A stretch of 64,000 nucleotides of DNA from Tillandsia leiboldiana (taxonomy: Eukaryota > Streptophyta > Magnoliopsida > Poales > Bromeliaceae): assembly GCA_029204045.2 (NCBI GenBank), contig JAQNDB010000202.1:1-64000 (forward strand). Direction: 5' to 3'. The first letter of the stretch is position 1. The number at the start of each line of letters is the position of its first letter. The translations under genes and the position numbers were made by a program. The notes under the pieces were generated by a model, which worked only from the letters and a program-made list of their open reading frames with translations, had not been told where the DNA came from and did no database searches. Positions 33,101 through 40,826 of the stretch are shown piece by piece.

Positions 33101-35071
33101 AACAGGGTTGTTCAAGAGATGGCGCGTGTGATGCTTCATAGCCGGAATTTACCGCTACATTTTTGGGCTGAAGCTGTGAACACCGCTGTCTATGTCATTA
33201 ATAGAGTTTACTTGCGCCCAGGAACTTTAAATACACCATATGAGCTGTGGTTTAGTAGAAAACCCAATATCAAATATTTTCGTGTCTTCGGGAGTCGATG
33301 TTACATTTTACGTGACCGTGAAAATTTTGGAAAGTTCGAATCTCGAAGTGATGAAGGGATCTTTTTGGGTTATTCTACGAATAGCAGAGCATATCGAGTA
33401 TTTAACATTGAATCTAAGACGATCGTAGAATCTATAAATGTTAAAGTAGATGAAGCTTTTCACTTTGAAACTGGAAAATCTACCCTCGATATCTCTCTAG
33501 ATGATGATTCTCCTGCTAGTGCATCTTCTCATAATAATACTTCCAATATTAATGATGCATCTAATGGTTCTTCTAGTTTATCTGATGTGCAGGAATCATC
33601 TCATATATCTCCGAGTACTCCGTTTCAACAAACGTTACGAATCTCCAAGGATCATCCGGAATCGAATATTATTGGAGATCCACATGAAGGAGTCAGAACT
33701 CGGAGGCAGTTGGTTTGTGGATTCGCTTGCTACGTATCTTTAATGGAACCAAAGAACATAGATGAAGCTCTTCAGGATGACTACTGGATTAAAGCAATGC
33801 AGGAAGAGCTCCATCAATTTGAGCGAAACAAAGTCTGGGAATTAACGAAGCCTCCAAAGCAACACAATGTGATAGGTACCAAATGGATCTTCAAGAACAA
33901 GAAAAATGAGGATGGTACTATCATCAGGAACAAGGCACGATTAGTTGCTCAAGGCTACTCTCAAGTAGAAGGTATAGACTTTGATGAAACCTTCGCCCCT
34001 GTAGCTAGACTCGAGTCCATTCGTATACTATTCGCTATTGCTTGTCATTTTAAAATCAAATTATTTCAAATGGACGTTAAGAGCGCATTTCTAAATGGGT
34101 TTTTAAATGAGGAAGTTTATGTGGCTCAACCGAAAGGTTTTGTAGATCATAAACAACCTAACCATGTTTTTCGTTTGAAAAAGGCTCTTTACGGTCTGAA
34201 ACAAGCACCGCGAGCATGGTACGAAAGGTTAACAAAGCACCTTTTGGAGAAGGGCTATACTCGAGGGGGAGCTGATAGGACTCTCTTTGTGAAGCATTAT
34301 CAAAGCAATTTCATTGTAGCACAAATCTATGTCGATGACATTGTATTTGGCGCAACAAGAGATAATGATGCTTCTAAATTCGCGGAGACCATGGAAAGCG
34401 AATTTGAGATGTCCATGATGGGCGAATTGACTTATTTCCTTGGATTGCAAATTAAACAAAATGATGAAGGTATTCACTTGAGTCAATCCAAGTATGCAAT
34501 GGAGTTGGTCAAAAAGTTTGATCTAGAAAATTGTAAAGATTTTCCGACTCCAATGGGAACTAGCCACAAGGGACTTGGAAGTGAATCACATAGTGAGAAT
34601 GTAGACGAGAAACTGTATCGAAGTATGATTGGAAGTCTACTTTACCTCACGGCTAGTCGCCCGGATATATCTTTTGGTGTTGGGATTTGCGCGAGATATC
34701 AATCAGCACCAAAGGAGGTTCACCTGAAAGCGGTGAAAAGGATCATCCGGTATATCAAAGGATCAATTAATTTCGGAATTTGGTATCCTATGGGAACAAG
34801 TTTGGATATTGTTGGATACTCAGATGCCGATTGGGCAGGATCAGTGGATGATCGGAAAAGCACGAGTGGTGCATGCTTCTATCTTGGCCATTGCCTTGTT
34901 GCATGGCACAGTAAAAAGCAGAACTGCATAGCACTCTCGACTGCCGAAGCGGAATACATTTCAGCTGGAAGTTGCTCAACTCAACTCATTTGGATGAAAA
35001 GCGTATTGAGCGACTTCCGCATTTCAGCATCTTCGGTAACAATACTTTGTGACAACACTAGTGCTAATTAA
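30158..35071 (+). CDS. gag-pol: copia-2 Gag-Pol polyprotein
   Basis: One open frame of 1637 codons encodes the structural and enzymatic polyprotein of the element. Gag begins MVEGGNINRPPFFDGTNYAY (copia-type gag domain, about 1-230). Zinc knuckles are at about 311-324 (CFKCRGYGHIATEC) and 578-591 (CFRCGVSGHIRRYC), with a coiled-coil-like region between. Protease has DSG near 690. The pre-integrase region has HERLGHLN near 815. The integrase core has Asp 880, Asp 942 and Glu 978, with exactly 35 residues between the last two. Reverse transcriptase has YVDD at 1391-1394, and RNase H has SDADWAGS near 1555. Gag and Pol share one frame with no stop between. The start is the first ATG after the primer-binding site. 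The frame ends early: relative to copia-3 an extra T near 35067 (TGCTAATTAAC against TGCAATTAAC) creates a TAA and removes about 65 C-terminal residues of RNase H. Confidence 0.95.
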   Translation: MVEGGNINRPPFFDGTNYAYWKVRMKAFLISIDERVWQSIELGWTNPTEFIGDVRTLKPRSKWTKEELDSSSYNGKGINAIFNALSQTEFSRVSACETAKEIWDVLQVTHEGTNLVKIQKLQMLTSKFDSILMAENESFTDYYTRLQDIVNSCANLGEKIPEFKIVRKILRTLPERFRPKVTAIETIKHPDEIRVEELVGSLQTYEMTFTTNNSSGKASTSKSSGYALKKTKEEDADTSSSDDDENLSMEEFEKQLALLTRKFRRNFRRGNSSKSPSFGKSNKGKGTSSHKSRKQENFSKDKKSSEGQLQCFKCRGYGHIATECPNKYPAKKKAMLVVTWDDNSTSNESSSSDEEKSSTAFQASVSSPFMCFMASTSESLSNSTVEKNATDNESDDSEGEDFALAYRRLLRDSKKVAKQNKSLRGRVHDLEEEAKRATSLSNALEVERENLIKANASLQESNEQLEKEHTNLVDNANHFSKLYNEARQDNLEMTKTIFQLKNDLQRFSSGRSKLDRLLGLGQSNRFGLGYTQTGNSPSSSETVFVPQSVSPPPTQEFKTNNDNKPTSSSLGSSRSKVCFRCGVSGHIRRYCKTGVERSSQGPLATTTKKAPPRKSKQNFSNEKRFGSSSRKTISSRNNNRYNKTPSPRHITSRPLPTHSKRVWVRKGEIFPCLVSNVSLHAYDSSSWYLDSGCSRHMTGDKNSFQNLEKISGGHVVFGDGRSSKIVGKGTVAIPDGPILKNVLFVDGLKTNLISISQLCDNGFSVNFSSVECVVTDKDHVFFLKGVRSENNCYVVPNKFSENCNLAALNNETLWHERLGHLNFKELTRISNKDVVKGVPKLLFKQNVVCGGCQKGKQSRTAHKNLNHVGTKRPLELLHMDLMGPTRQPSLGGKWYIFLLVDDFSRFSWVAFLKEKADTFDSFHEICHRIMIEKNEKIIRVRSDRGGEFINSKFIDFCTSNGIKHEFSAPYTPQQNGVVERKNRVVQEMARVMLHSRNLPLHFWAEAVNTAVYVINRVYLRPGTLNTPYELWFSRKPNIKYFRVFGSRCYILRDRENFGKFESRSDEGIFLGYSTNSRAYRVFNIESKTIVESINVKVDEAFHFETGKSTLDISLDDDSPASASSHNNTSNINDASNGSSSLSDVQESSHISPSTPFQQTLRISKDHPESNIIGDPHEGVRTRRQLVCGFACYVSLMEPKNIDEALQDDYWIKAMQEELHQFERNKVWELTKPPKQHNVIGTKWIFKNKKNEDGTIIRNKARLVAQGYSQVEGIDFDETFAPVARLESIRILFAIACHFKIKLFQMDVKSAFLNGFLNEEVYVAQPKGFVDHKQPNHVFRLKKALYGLKQAPRAWYERLTKHLLEKGYTRGGADRTLFVKHYQSNFIVAQIYVDDIVFGATRDNDASKFAETMESEFEMSMMGELTYFLGLQIKQNDEGIHLSQSKYAMELVKKFDLENCKDFPTPMGTSHKGLGSESHSENVDEKLYRSMIGSLLYLTASRPDISFGVGICARYQSAPKEVHLKAVKRIIRYIKGSINFGIWYPMGTSLDIVGYSDADWAGSVDDRKSTSGACFYLGHCLVAWHSKKQNCIALSTAEAEYISAGSCSTQLIWMKSVLSDFRISASSVTILCDNTSAN

Positions 35072-35276
35072 CATTTCTAAAAACCCTGTGTTGCACTCTA
35101 GAACAAAACATATTGAACTTAGATATCATTTTCTTAGAGAGCTAGTTGAATCAAATACTCTTCAACTTTCATATATTTCAACTGAGGATCAATTAGCTGA
35201 CATTCTAACAAAACCTTTGGATCAAAAACGTTTTATTCATTTACGAAAAGCAATTGGGATGCTTTCCTTGAAATAA
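35049..35276 (+). pseudogene. Frameshifted C-terminal tail of copia-2 RNase H
   Basis: The next frame continues with NISKNPVLHSRTKHIELRYH and ADILTKPLDQKRF, the usual C terminus of copia Pol, to a stop at 35276. It lies beyond the one-base insertion and would be made only by frameshifting. The ATG at 35049 is internal to RNase H and not a likely start. Confidence 0.85.
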
Positions 35277-36218
35277 TCTTCTTTTTGAAATCTTTGCTTA
35301 GGATAGGTTTTGTATTTGTTTTTGTTTTGTTCATTATCTATGTTTGTTCATAGGACATTAATTGAGCATAGATCATAATTGACTTTAATTGCATCTTTTC
35401 GCACATTTAGAAATTTATTATGCTTTTGCCATCATAATATTTCACTGTTGCAATGATTATTTATGTTAATTAAATCATCTTCTAAAGTGATCAAAGTCAA
35501 TTTCTCTCTCTCTATGATCTCTTGGTATAGTCATTATCTTATTTGACTGCTTAGTCGAGTATGAAATCGAGATCAATATTTGGTTGAATACTTTATATCT
35601 TAAATAATTGATAGCCAATTGAGGGGGAGTCATAGAAAAGGTAAAATGCTCAAAAGATGTGGAAAGAGTTACATCCCAATGAGGAGTGTGAAAACTACCA
35701 CCACATGGAGGAAAGAGCTACCACCTCGGTCGTCCGAGTATTGTGTGCAGCTACCACATGTATACCAAGCATGGTTGTTCAAATTTTTGATTAAGTAAAA
35801 TGCATGTTGAAATACTTGACTCCGTCAAATTTCAAGGTTGGTATAAGGTGGGTTTTTAATGAAAGATGCTCAAAGAGCCACTCTCTTCAACAGATTGTCT
35901 AGATACATTATCTACTATATTTGGGATTTCAAACATCTATTGATCTTTGTATTTCATTTTCTTTACTGAATTGATGATTTGATAAAGGCATTACTCATAA
36001 GATCAAGTTAGATGTGATTGAAGGTGTTCAACTTTAAGGGATTTAATTCTTGTAAATTCTCGTTTCATTTTTGGATATTATTGATAGATTTGGCATAATC
36101 TAATTCTTGTTGTATGAAACGATGATTTTTGTTTAAAGTTGATACACATTTGTGCTTACAATCTTTTTCTGGTTTTTCTTGAATTTCTCTAAAATTTTCT
36201 AAAGAAAAAGTTGGAGCC
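35277..36218. other. pol-ORF3 spacer of copia-2
   Basis: About 940 bp of AT-rich non-coding DNA, conserved in copia-1 and copia-3. It has a polypurine-like tract AATTGAGGGGGAGTC (35617-35631) and a block with CGGTCGTCCGAG near 35727-35739. No supported ORF. Confidence 0.7.
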
Positions 36219-36387
36219 GATCCGGATCGGGCAAGATGATCCGGATCCCGAACGCAGGAATTCTTCTGCGGGCTGACGATCCGGATTGTGTCTGACGATC
36301 CGGATCCCGAACGCAGTTTCTCACTGCGGGTAGCCGATCCGGATCGCAGTTATGAACTGATCCGGATCGCGGCTAGGTTTTATAAAG
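36219..36387 (+). promoter_or_regulatory. Internal ORF3 promoter: GATCCGGATC array plus TATA box
   Basis: GATCCGGATC copies start at 36219, 36238, 36278 (GATCCGGATT), 36297, 36335 and 36359. Pairs are again 19 bp apart, and the second member is followed by CCGAACGCAG. TATAAAG at 36381-36387 follows 12 bp after the last palindrome. CGCAG...CTGCG inverted repeats lie between pairs. The module matches the LTR U3 in motif, pairing and position relative to TATA. Confidence 0.75.
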
Positions 36388-36503
36388 AACGAAAGGGGTT
36401 TTTGATTTCTTTACTCCAATCTTTTGTTCCAAAGTTTCCAGAGCCTCTCTCTCTAGATTTCATCCTTCCTGGAAGCTTTCAAACTCAAGTTCTTCAACTC
36501 CAA

Positions 36504-36884
36504 GTAAGTTTTATTGATCAAAATCTGGGTTTTTCACCGTTTTTCTTTTTCTCTCCTCAAACGTGATGAATTTCTTGGATCAACTTTGTTTGTGGATGGT
36601 TTTTGATCAAATTTCTTTTGAAATAAGAACTCTGGGTAGATTAGTTTTGATTATATGCTAGGTACTCTCCTGATTAACGGATTTTTAGGCTTCGATTTCT
36701 AAAATTTCGGTTTTAGGGCATATAATAAGGATTTTCGAAAATTATGCAATTGATCTAGTTTTAAAAGTCCTTTTGCAAAACTAATTTGATTCTTAGTCTC
36801 TCTACATGATTATGATTGTTTGGGTACAATTTTTCAAATTTTTGAAAACTAAGAATTTTTGTGTTCTTGAGTTGGTTTTCACAG
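36504..36884 (+). other. Probable 5'-leader intron of ORF3 (copia-2)
   Basis: Donor CCAA|GTAAGTTTTATT at 36504 and acceptor TTGGTTTTCACAG|GACA at 36884 give a 381 bp AT-rich intron. The ORF3 ATG is 30 nt after the acceptor. Both sites are conserved in copia-1, and the donor also in copia-3 (48949). Confidence 0.68.
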
Positions 36885-36914
36885 GACACCTTCTTAACTC
36901 AAGCACTTTGATTA

Positions 36915-37514
36915 ATGGCACTCTCTTGGTTAATCCTGTTACTGGTCACAATGGTGCACAAGAGTACATCTGTAAAAGAGAAACCGGATTTTTCAACAGG
37001 AGATAAGACAACCGAAGGCAGGGAGGACAGCTCAGAGTACGATACGGAAGAATGGGATGAATTCTTCAAAGATGTTCAACAGAAGATTGATGAGGAAAAC
37101 AGGAAATCTGTCAAAGGCAAAAGGCTTATGAAATCTGCATCAACAACTAAGCAATATACAAGACGAAAGAATGTCCTAAGAAGTGAAAGTTATCATAGTG
37201 GGCTTCTTACTAGAGCTCGCTCACTCTCTGGGGTTCTACAAACTGAATCTCCATGGGTTAAGGGATTGGATGCACCATCTGCTTCTAGACAGCATCCATC
37301 ACACTCGAAAAGACAGGGTACAGACGCTGCTGTATTGGAATCGCTTCGCCAGGAACAACAAAGACTCTCTGCTGCACAAGAGAAGATATCGAAAGAACTT
37401 CAGCAAATTTCCTCTGAACACAAGAAGATCAAGAAGAAGTGTTCAACTATTTCGACAATGCTTAAAGGGATTTTGAGCAAGCTGAGTTGTACCAGCTCCG
37501 ACTCCTCCGACTGA
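36915..37514 (+). CDS. copia-2 ORF3, short form
   Basis: A 199-codon frame in the env-like position. It starts MALSWLILLLVTMV, a short hydrophobic N terminus similar to that of copia-1 ORF3 and compatible with a signal or membrane segment. An acidic Asp/Glu/Ser part and a basic Ser/Arg-rich middle follow, then at about 140-180 a Gln/Glu/Lys-rich coiled coil (LRQEQQRLSAAQEKISKELQ) and a Ser/Asp-rich end. Against copia-1 it lacks the central plant-transposon-protein type domain but keeps both ends and the frame. The promoter and intron upstream suggest that it is translated from its own mRNA. Its function is unknown, and nothing here shows that it is a fusion envelope protein. Confidence 0.72.
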   Translation: MALSWLILLLVTMVHKSTSVKEKPDFSTGDKTTEGREDSSEYDTEEWDEFFKDVQQKIDEENRKSVKGKRLMKSASTTKQYTRRKNVLRSESYHSGLLTRARSLSGVLQTESPWVKGLDAPSASRQHPSHSKRQGTDAAVLESLRQEQQRLSAAQEKISKELQQISSEHKKIKKKCSTISTMLKGILSKLSCTSSDSSD

Positions 37515-38218
37515 ACTGCACCTTCCTTTTCTTTTTGTGCAGGATTTTGACTTTAGGATTTAGTTTTATACTTACTTTAGCGTAGTTCTCAGGTTTTACG
37601 TTTTATTGGAACTTTTCACTCTCCTAACATTTCGTAGTCTTAACTACATTTTGGCTTTGTTTTGTGACAAAAAGGGGGAGAGAGTTTAGAACAATGATTT
37701 GAACAATGAACAATGATTGTGAAAATCTTGATGATGAAGATTTTGTATACATCAAGGTAAGTATCTCTTCAACTTCAACTTTGGTTTTCATCTTGTGATT
37801 GTTTGCATGTCTCGACTAACTATTCGACTAACTATTTGGGCATGTAATATAACTAACAAGTTGATGTTGGACTAACATTGTGTGACATTTGGTCTTTAGT
37901 TGCATAGAAGATATGTTGGTTTTTGACTATGATTCTCTTACATATCTGAATTCTCAAATGTCATGATGATTAGATAAACTCTATCTCTGTACTAGGTTTT
38001 GTATGCTAAATATTCTTGAGGTATCTAACGATCTCTTTTTGTCAAGAATGATTTCTTTGTGCAGAGAGTACAGATGTCTAAGTCTAGAGTCTGTTTTAGG
38101 AGTTTATCTCATGTTTTTAAATTTTTGGATCTCCATTGTAAATTTTTGTTGTATGGTGATAGCAACAAAAATATCTTTTTGAATTTTCTTTAGTGGATCT
38201 GTGTTTTGTCACGAAACC
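37515..38218. other. Non-coding region between ORF3 and 3' polypurine tract (copia-2)
   Basis: About 700 bp, matching 2927-3740 of copia-1 in reverse. It holds an extra polypurine-like tract TGACAAAAAGGGGGAGAGAG at 37665-37684. No ORF supported. Confidence 0.65.
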
Positions 38219-38233
38219 GCCAAAGGGGGAGAT
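38219..38233 (+). other. Polypurine tract of copia-2
   Basis: GCCAAAGGGGGAGAT immediately before the 3' LTR. Confidence 0.88.
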
Positions 38234-38461
38234 TGTTACGGAATTTGAGTTGGCGTAGTTTCGTGAAAGTCTCAAGTCTTGAAGATTGAAGGTGAAGAAA
38301 GTTGGATCATTTAACTCAATCTCAAGAAAGAAGAATTCAAAAGGATCAGGTATGTTTAACTAAAAATTTTGTGTGATCCGAATACTTCTTGTAGTGTAGA
38401 AACACTTGGAAGAATCTTTCATTGCATAAAAAATCAAAAACTGGACTTGGGACATGTTCAG

Positions 38462-38742
38462 GATCCGGATCAGGTTGTTCGATCCGGATCCCGAAGGTGG
38501 TTCGTTCATACACCAGTTCAATCCGGATCGTAGCCTCTTGATCCGGATCCCGAACACTTAGTTTACCATCTTCCTTGAACGATCCGGATCAGGCTTCGCA
38601 ATCCGGATCCCGAACGTTGATGTTTGGTGAACTGTATGAACGATCCGGATCAAGCACTTCGATCCGGATCCCGAACCTTCGTTTTTCTGGAACTGGCTGA
38701 CTCGTTACGACGATCCGGATCACAGCTAGTCCGATCCGGATC
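38462..38742 (+). promoter_or_regulatory. U3 palindrome array (copia-2 3' LTR)
   Basis: Same five pairs of GATCCGGATC as in the 5' LTR. Confidence 0.85.
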
Positions 38743-39104
38743 GCCGTCCGTAAAATTTCCAGAAATGTTAGGTTTTTGATTCTTATCTCCTTCCTAGGGT
38801 TTCTAACCTATAAATAGACCCTATGACTCTTCTTCTAGGGCTAATCCAAAAAGAGGCCGAAAATAACAATAGCCGTCATTTTCATATATACGCCTCTAGA
38901 TCCACATATAGAGAAGAAAGGAAATCATTAGAGAATACTCTATGTTTCTTCATCTATATTGATTAGTTTGATTCTAGGTTTTCATACTCACATCTTGAGT
39001 TGAATCAAACTAATGAATACTTAGATGGTATTTCCGATCTATCTTTGATCTAAGTATTCGGCGGATCATCACCACCCAAAACAACGATTTACCCCAAAAA
39101 TCGG

Positions 39105-39287
39105 CGCGTGGATTCGCGTGTCCTTGTGGATTCAAGGTTCAACCGCTCTCGTGGATTCGGAGTGAGGCACGTTCGTGGATTCGAAGGGTGCTATTGGGTG
39201 AAGACCGTGGATTCGGTCGGACGTCGTGGATTCGACGTTGGACGCCGTGGATTCGGCGTTGGGCGCAGATCGTGGATTCGAGAAGCG
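39105..39287 (+). repeat. Hairpin array (copia-2 3' LTR)
   Basis: Same eight units. In the third stem GAGCG has become GAGTG, replacing a C-G pair by a G-U wobble, so the stem is kept. Confidence 0.85.
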
Positions 39288-39555
39288 TCGCGGAGCGAGC
39301 GGAGAAGATCCTCTAGGAGCGTATGGAAAAGGTTGAGTCGTAAGTGTGTACGGTAAATCACCTTGTACGTGTTTTAATTCTAGTGGATTTCTGCCGTGTT
39401 ATCGGTCCCGTGGTTTTTTACTCCGGTGATGGAGTTTTCCACGTAAAAATCTTGCGTATTATTTTTATTTCCGCATTGGGTTTTTATCGCAACGATTTTT
39501 TGAGTGTTTATGCGTTTACACCTATTCACCCCCCTCTAGGTGTTTTTTCCCCTAT

Positions 39556-40533
39556 TTAGATCCGTATTACATATAACCCAACACCACGGCCATAAGACTG
39601 GGACTGCGGCGGCCGTGGCGGTCGCCATGAGCTGGCCTGTCCCCCGTCCTCTGGGGCTGGTCGCTTTCTGTCGGAACTCTGCGCGACAGCGGCCCTCTGT
39701 CTGGCCACCACCTGATCACCTCTCTCCACCCACTGTGCATGCTCTGCGGCTGCCTCCAGAGTCTGAAATCTCTGAGCATGCACCAGTGTGTAAATCTCTG
39801 GACGGAGGCCTCCCTCGAACAACTCAACCTGGTGTGGGCCGTCACGAGCGACGAAGGGCACACAGTTCAGCAATTCCATGAACTCCTGAAAATAGAGATG
39901 GGCCGATCGATCGCCCTGCTGAAGATTCTTCAAGTCGTCCTCCAACTTCTTCTTCACACTGGTAGAAAAATAGGTGTCCAACACCATCCGTTTGAACTCC
40001 TCCCAAGGCAACTGCCGAGTAATCCGGAACTCCAGTGGCTCTACCCGCTGCCACCAAAAATCAGCATCTCCGTCCAAACAGTGCACCGCCATGTGCACTC
40101 GGTACCTCGGGTCGATGAAGAAGTCCCGAAAAAGCTTCTCCATCGCAGAAAGCCATCTCCCAACAGCCCGGGGCTGAGCATCCCGCCCCGAGAATCTAGG
40201 TGGTCCCCGCTTGACAAACGTAGAGAGTTTGTCAGCAAAATCCCGCTCCTCCTCCGCAGTCAAAGGCTGAATAGCTCCAGGAGCCCCGCTACTCGAAGAT
40301 GGTGCCGACAGCACAAAAGGTGCAACAAGAGGCACAGGGGCCTCAGGAACAGCTGGGGGTGGTGCCTCCCTCCGAGCGAGCAGCTGCTCAATCCTCTGCT
40401 CCTGGCGGCGCTGACCCTCCGCCAACTGGGCCACCAAGGCCCTCAACTCAGTAAGCTCGGGGGGTGTAGGCTGCTCTGGCTCAACAGGGGGTGAAGGGAC
40501 ACCCCGAGTGGGAATCCGACGTCGAGGAGGCAT
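39556..40533 (-). CDS. gag: gypsy-4 Gag, truncated at the C terminus
   Basis: The start is MPPRRRIPTRGVPS at 40533; the frame is open six codons further up, but the related gypsy-5 Gag supports this ATG. It has an N-terminal Pro-rich part, a coiled-coil-like segment (LRALVAQLAEGQRRQEQRIE), and a complete-looking capsid domain of the retrotransposon gag type with RFSGRDAQP, MEKLFRDFFIDPRYRVHMAV, LEDDLKNLQQGD and LRPEIYTLVHA. About 316 codons are gypsy sequence. The last nine or so, to the stop at 39556, are read from the copia LTR across the junction. The zinc knuckle is lost. It would make a capsid-like protein but no enzymes. Confidence 0.85.
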   Translation of the reverse strand: MPPRRRIPTRGVPSPPVEPEQPTPPELTELRALVAQLAEGQRRQEQRIEQLLARREAPPPAVPEAPVPLVAPFVLSAPSSSSGAPGAIQPLTAEEERDFADKLSTFVKRGPPRFSGRDAQPRAVGRWLSAMEKLFRDFFIDPRYRVHMAVHCLDGDADFWWQRVEPLEFRITRQLPWEEFKRMVLDTYFSTSVKKKLEDDLKNLQQGDRSAHLYFQEFMELLNCVPFVARDGPHQVELFEGGLRPEIYTLVHAQRFQTLEAAAEHAQWVERGDQVVARQRAAVAQSSDRKRPAPEDGGQASSWRPPRPPQSQSYGRGVGLYVIRI

Positions 40534-40806
40534 CCTGCCACAAGAAACCAATCATCAGCAACCAAACCCCACACGACCCAATCTGGCGAAAGTCAAAAGA
40601 CATCCTCCTATTTCTGTCACCTTATGTTGTCTGCAGCCAACATAATGGTCCAACAGAAATAGGCTATGTCGATCTCTCTTCACTCACAGGAAGAGTCAAC
40701 TATAAAATCACCGACTTTCGCAAAATGTTACGCCACTCACGCCCTATCATCCTAGGGTCTGTCCAAAAGCCTAGGGTTTCCTAAGTCCCAACTGACCTAT
40801 CCCTAA
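40534..40806. other. 5' untranslated region of gypsy-4
   Basis: Leader between the primer-binding site and the gag ATG, with the family element TTATGTTGTCTGCAGCCAAC (40622-40641). It is partly a palindrome-like TTATGTTG...CAACATAA (40622-40645) that could form a stem. Confidence 0.6.
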
Positions 40807-40818
40807 GCTCTGATACCA
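40807..40818 (-). other. Primer-binding site of gypsy-4
   Basis: TGGTATCAGAGC in sense, a perfect 12-base initiator tRNA-Met match, 8 bp from the LTR. Confidence 0.9.
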
Positions 40819-40826
40819 ACTTAATC

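Larger units (their letters stand above)
28776..39583 (+). mobile_element. copia-2: near-intact Sirevirus-like retrotransposon
   Basis: A 10.8 kb plus-strand element: 5' LTR 28776-30124, primer-binding site, gag-pol, spacer, internal promoter, intron, ORF3, polypurine tract, 3' LTR 38234-39583. I find about five differences between the LTRs (near 0.4 percent), so it is young. The only clear defect in gag-pol is a one-base insertion near 35067. There is no target-site duplication (TAAGC on the left, CCACG on the right), and the two flanks come from different gypsy elements, which suggests that it is a recombinant of two copies. Confidence 0.94.
38234..39583 (+). repeat. copia-2 3' LTR
   Basis: 1350 bp, differing from the 5' LTR at about five positions plus one A in a run. 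It contains the palindrome array at 38462-38742 and the hairpin array at 39105-39287. Confidence 0.95.

Noticed and set aside
35049..35276. Separate small gene after gag-pol
   Set aside because: It is the RNase H tail in the shifted frame, continuous with Pol in copia-3.
39739..40494. 251-codon ORF on the plus strand
   Set aside because: Antisense shadow of the gypsy-4 Gag, whose capsid motifs are on the minus strand.
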